Source: Bacteroidales bacterium (GTDB lineage Bacteria; Bacteroidota; Bacteroidia; Bacteroidales; G3-4614). Taken from it: a DNA stretch of 45,553 nucleotides. Both the position numbers and the translations under genes were made by a program. Under the pieces are notes generated by a model. That model was not told the DNA's origin. It worked only from the letters and a program-made list of their open reading frames with translations, and did no database searches. The stretch lies in assembly GCA_017559955.1 (NCBI GenBank), contig JAFYPQ010000011.1:1-45553 (forward strand), written 5' to 3'. Below, piece by piece: positions 43,316 to 45,553 of this stretch; the stretch's first letter is position 1, and every line of letters starts with the position of its first letter.

Positions 43316-43428
43316 TCAGAAATACCTGAATAAAACTTTTAACATTTAAAAGATAAATAAATGGTTGAGAGCATATGCTAATAGGCATATTCTTAAAAGC
43401 TATTTTTTAATAAATTAATGGCTCGATA

Positions 43429-44556
43429 ATGAGCGAAATAATGGATTTTCTGAACCTAAAAAAAATATCGGAAAAATACCGCTCGGAACTTAAAGAGGCC
43501 GCAGCCCAAGTAATCGACAGCGGTTATTACATAAGAGGCCCCAAAACAGAAGAGTTTGAGAGCAATTTATGCAGATATTTAGGTTGTAAAAACACGATTG
43601 GAGCAGGAAACGGATTAGATGCCTTAAAACTTATTTTTAGGGCTTACATAGAGTTAGGTGTAATGAGTGTTGGCGACGAGGTAATCCTCCCTGCCAACAC
43701 TTTTATTGCATCATTAACTGCAGTTATCGAGAACGGATTAAAGCCTGTTATTGCAGATATAGATGCAAAAACTCTCAATATTGATATTGACCAAATAGAG
43801 CCTCTTATAACAACAAAAACCAAAGCCATAATGCCTGTTCACCTGTATGGCAGATGCTGTTGGAGCGAGGAGTTAAAAAGGTTGGCTCAACAATACAACC
43901 TTAAAATTGTTGAAGATAACGCACAGGCAATGGGGGCAAAAAGTTCTGTAAAAGGGCTTAATGACAGTTATATGTGCGGTGCATTGGGCGATGCTGCAGG
44001 AACAAGTTTCTATCCCGTAAAAAATCTTGGTGCTTTAGGCGATGGCGGAGCCGTAACTACGAACAATGACAAATTGGCAGAGGTTGTTAGAGCGTTGGGC
44101 AACTATGGCTCAGAAGAGAAATATATTCACAAATACGCAGGAATAAACAGCCGTTTAGATGAAATTCAAGCTGCCATGCTCTGCGTTAAACTTAAATATC
44201 TCAATCAAGAGAACGCTCGCCGACAAGAAATTGCAGAGCTATATGATAAGCATATAAATTCAGAGCAAATTATTAAGCCTCTGTATGCTGAAAACGGCGA
44301 ATGCGTTTGGCATCAGTATGTTATCAGAACCGAGAACAGAGACAAACTGATGCAAAAATTAGGAGAAAAAGGAATTCCTACAATGATACACTACCCCACT
44401 CCCATTCACAAGCACCAAGCATATAAAGAGCTAAACGCATTATCTTTGCCTGTTGCAGAGAAGTGTGCAACAGAGATTTTAAGTTTGCCCATTAGCCCTG
44501 CAATTAGCAATCAAGACGCAATTTTTGTAGCAGAGACGGTAAATGAGAGTTATTAG
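43429..44556 (+). CDS. DegT/DnrJ/EryC1 family sugar aminotransferase
   Basis: A 375-residue PLP enzyme that probably puts an amino group on a nucleotide-linked keto-sugar for surface glycan synthesis. It shows YIRGPKTEEFE, GAGNGLDALKLIF, GDEVILPANTFIAS, VEDNAQAMGA and the PLP lysine K198 in TSFYPVKNLGALGDGG. Later come INSRLDEIQAAML and HYPTPIHKHQAY. The similar QdtB/FdtB group makes 3-amino-deoxy sugars, but the product is not fixed. The start may be ATG at 43429 or 43441; the second gives MDFLNLKKI, closer to family starts. Confidence 0.92.
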   Translation: MSEIMDFLNLKKISEKYRSELKEAAAQVIDSGYYIRGPKTEEFESNLCRYLGCKNTIGAGNGLDALKLIFRAYIELGVMSVGDEVILPANTFIASLTAVIENGLKPVIADIDAKTLNIDIDQIEPLITTKTKAIMPVHLYGRCCWSEELKRLAQQYNLKIVEDNAQAMGAKSSVKGLNDSYMCGALGDAAGTSFYPVKNLGALGDGGAVTTNNDKLAEVVRALGNYGSEEKYIHKYAGINSRLDEIQAAMLCVKLKYLNQENARRQEIAELYDKHINSEQIIKPLYAENGECVWHQYVIRTENRDKLMQKLGEKGIPTMIHYPTPIHKHQAYKELNALSLPVAEKCATEILSLPISPAISNQDAIFVAETVNESY

Positions 44557-44566
44557 ATGCAAAATA

Positions 44567-44579
44567 ACAACTAACAACT
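44567..44579 (-). repeat. Inverted copy of the short intergenic repeat
   Basis: ACAACTAACAACT is the reverse complement of the AGTTGTTAGTTGT 13-mer found at 3983, 4100 and 4322. It lies between the aminotransferase and flippase genes. Confidence 0.4.
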
Positions 44580-44582
44580 GAT

Positions 44583-45553
44583 ATGGCAGAATCACTAAGA
44601 GGGAAAACACTTAAAGGGATGATATGGAGCTTTGCAGAGAATTTCTCTTTGCAAGGTATTCAATTTGTTATAGGTGTTCTGCTTGCTCGTGTACTTTCAC
44701 CATCTGACTACGGTATGGTTGGTATGTTGGCAATTTTTACTGCAGTTGCAGGCACTCTTATTAACAGTGGTTTCAGCACAGCTCTTGTACGAAAGACAGA
44801 CCGAACACAAACCGACTTGTCAACAACATTTTATTTTAACATTGCAGTAGGCTTTGTTTTATATTTTGCCCTATTCTTTTCAGGTCCACTAATCGCTGAT
44901 TTCTATAATACCCCCTTACTATCGGGGCTTATTAAAGTTACTGCAATATCACTTATATTAAATTCATTGTGCATTGTGCAACAGGCTCTGTTCACCATAA
45001 AGATGGACTTTAAAACCCAAGCTAAAATATCGATAATAGGTGCATTGGTAACCGGTGCAGGAGGAATTACAATGGCTTATAGTGGGTATGGAGTTTGGTC
45101 TATTGTTTGGCCGGGAGTATTTGGCGGAGCTGTAAGATGTATTTTACTATGGGTATGGGGAAAATGGCGACCCACTTGGGAATTTTCATGGAAATCGTTT
45201 AAAGAACTATTTGGATTTGGCTCAAAATTATTGGCATCGGGGCTAATAGACACTATATACAACAACATTTACCCAATTATAATAGGCAAAAAATTCTCTG
45301 CTGCCGATTTAGGACAATATACAAGGGGTGATGGATATGCCAATCTGCCCGCAACAACTGTTACTGGAGTGTTGGGAAGAGTAACATTTCCCCTACTCTG
45401 CCAAATACAAGATGATGATGCACGCTTACAATCAACCTACCGACAATTAATCAGGTTGTCCGCATACGTCGTATTCCCTATTATGATTGGTTTAGCGGCA
45501 TTAGCAAAACCACTAATAATATTTATGATTACAGCAAAATGGGCAGAATGTGT
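44583..45553 (+). CDS. Wzx-type polysaccharide flippase, 3' end missing
   Basis: The frame opens with ATG at 44583 and runs off the window end, giving 323 full codons. The protein starts MAESLRGKTLKGMIWSFAEN, then FVIGVLLARVLSPSDYGMVGMLAIF, typical of the polysaccharide transporter (MOP/PST) family that flips lipid-linked oligosaccharides across the inner membrane. At least eight hydrophobic segments are visible. The segment RVTFPLLCQIQDDDARL resembles WzxC-like members. It follows the sugar aminotransferase by 26 bases, supporting a surface polysaccharide operon. The C-terminal spans are not seen. Confidence 0.88.
   Translation, partial: MAESLRGKTLKGMIWSFAENFSLQGIQFVIGVLLARVLSPSDYGMVGMLAIFTAVAGTLINSGFSTALVRKTDRTQTDLSTTFYFNIAVGFVLYFALFFSGPLIADFYNTPLLSGLIKVTAISLILNSLCIVQQALFTIKMDFKTQAKISIIGALVTGAGGITMAYSGYGVWSIVWPGVFGGAVRCILLWVWGKWRPTWEFSWKSFKELFGFGSKLLASGLIDTIYNNIYPIIIGKKFSAADLGQYTRGDGYANLPATTVTGVLGRVTFPLLCQIQDDDARLQSTYRQLIRLSAYVVFPIMIGLAALAKPLIIFMITAKWAEC

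Overview
The window is AT-rich chromosomal DNA from a Bacteroidales bacterium (Bacteroidota), probably a host-associated anaerobe. The evidence is the Bacteroidetes-type promoter signature (a -7 element TAnnTTTG, sometimes with a TTTG or TTG -33 element) in front of many genes, a type II-C CRISPR-Cas9 locus with a 47-bp repeat, secreted glycosidases, a likely type IX secretion C-terminal tail, and a sodium-pumping methylmalonyl-CoA decarboxylase operon of the succinate-to-propionate pathway.

Layout. 1-206: 3' end of a tmRNA gene and its terminator. 246-2350 (-): metF then holB. 2479-3729 (+): a DEAD-box RNA helicase. 3730-4773: a gene-poor stretch holding three tiny single-span membrane ORFs, a palindromic intergenic repeat, a structured segment ending in a terminator-like hairpin, and, on the minus strand, a predicted tracrRNA with its own promoter. 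4774-12131: cas9, cas1, cas2 and an array of 24 repeats and 23 spacers. 12233-13459: an M23 endopeptidase lipoprotein. 13582-14868 (-): infC-rpmI-rplT. 15032-17098 (-): a TPR protein. 17309-19716: a cytidylate-kinase-like protein and a GH27 alpha-galactosidase. 19849-23097 (-): an acyltransferase and an OPT transporter. 23343-28193: a DUF2461 protein, a RelA/SpoT homologue, an SDR and an aldehyde dehydrogenase. 28416-34871: two GH29 alpha-L-fucosidases around a very large GEVED-domain surface protein. 35338-37239 (-): dnaK. 37634-42226: methylmalonyl-CoA epimerase and decarboxylase operon. 42406-45553: GtrA, a small unknown protein, a DegT-type sugar aminotransferase and a truncated Wzx-type flippase, which look like the start of a surface polysaccharide cluster.

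The most interesting part is the CRISPR locus. Anti-repeat pairing fixes the crRNA strand as minus, opposite to cas9-cas1-cas2. Every intact repeat, read on that strand, contains GTTG-N19-TATCTTTG, which is a complete Bacteroidetes-type promoter. Each spacer could therefore be transcribed from the repeat in front of it, without any leader promoter. The decayed terminal repeat lies at the end away from cas2, so the adaptation leader appears to be on the cas2 side and transcription appears to run toward it. The tracrRNA is predicted at about 4599-4682 (-), with a 22-bp repeat:anti-repeat duplex, a terminator hairpin and a promoter of the same type. A symmetrical terminator at 10212-10240 can stop both the cas operon and the array transcripts.

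The glycosidases suggest use of fucosylated and galactosylated glycans such as mucin. No susC/susD pair is visible in the window.
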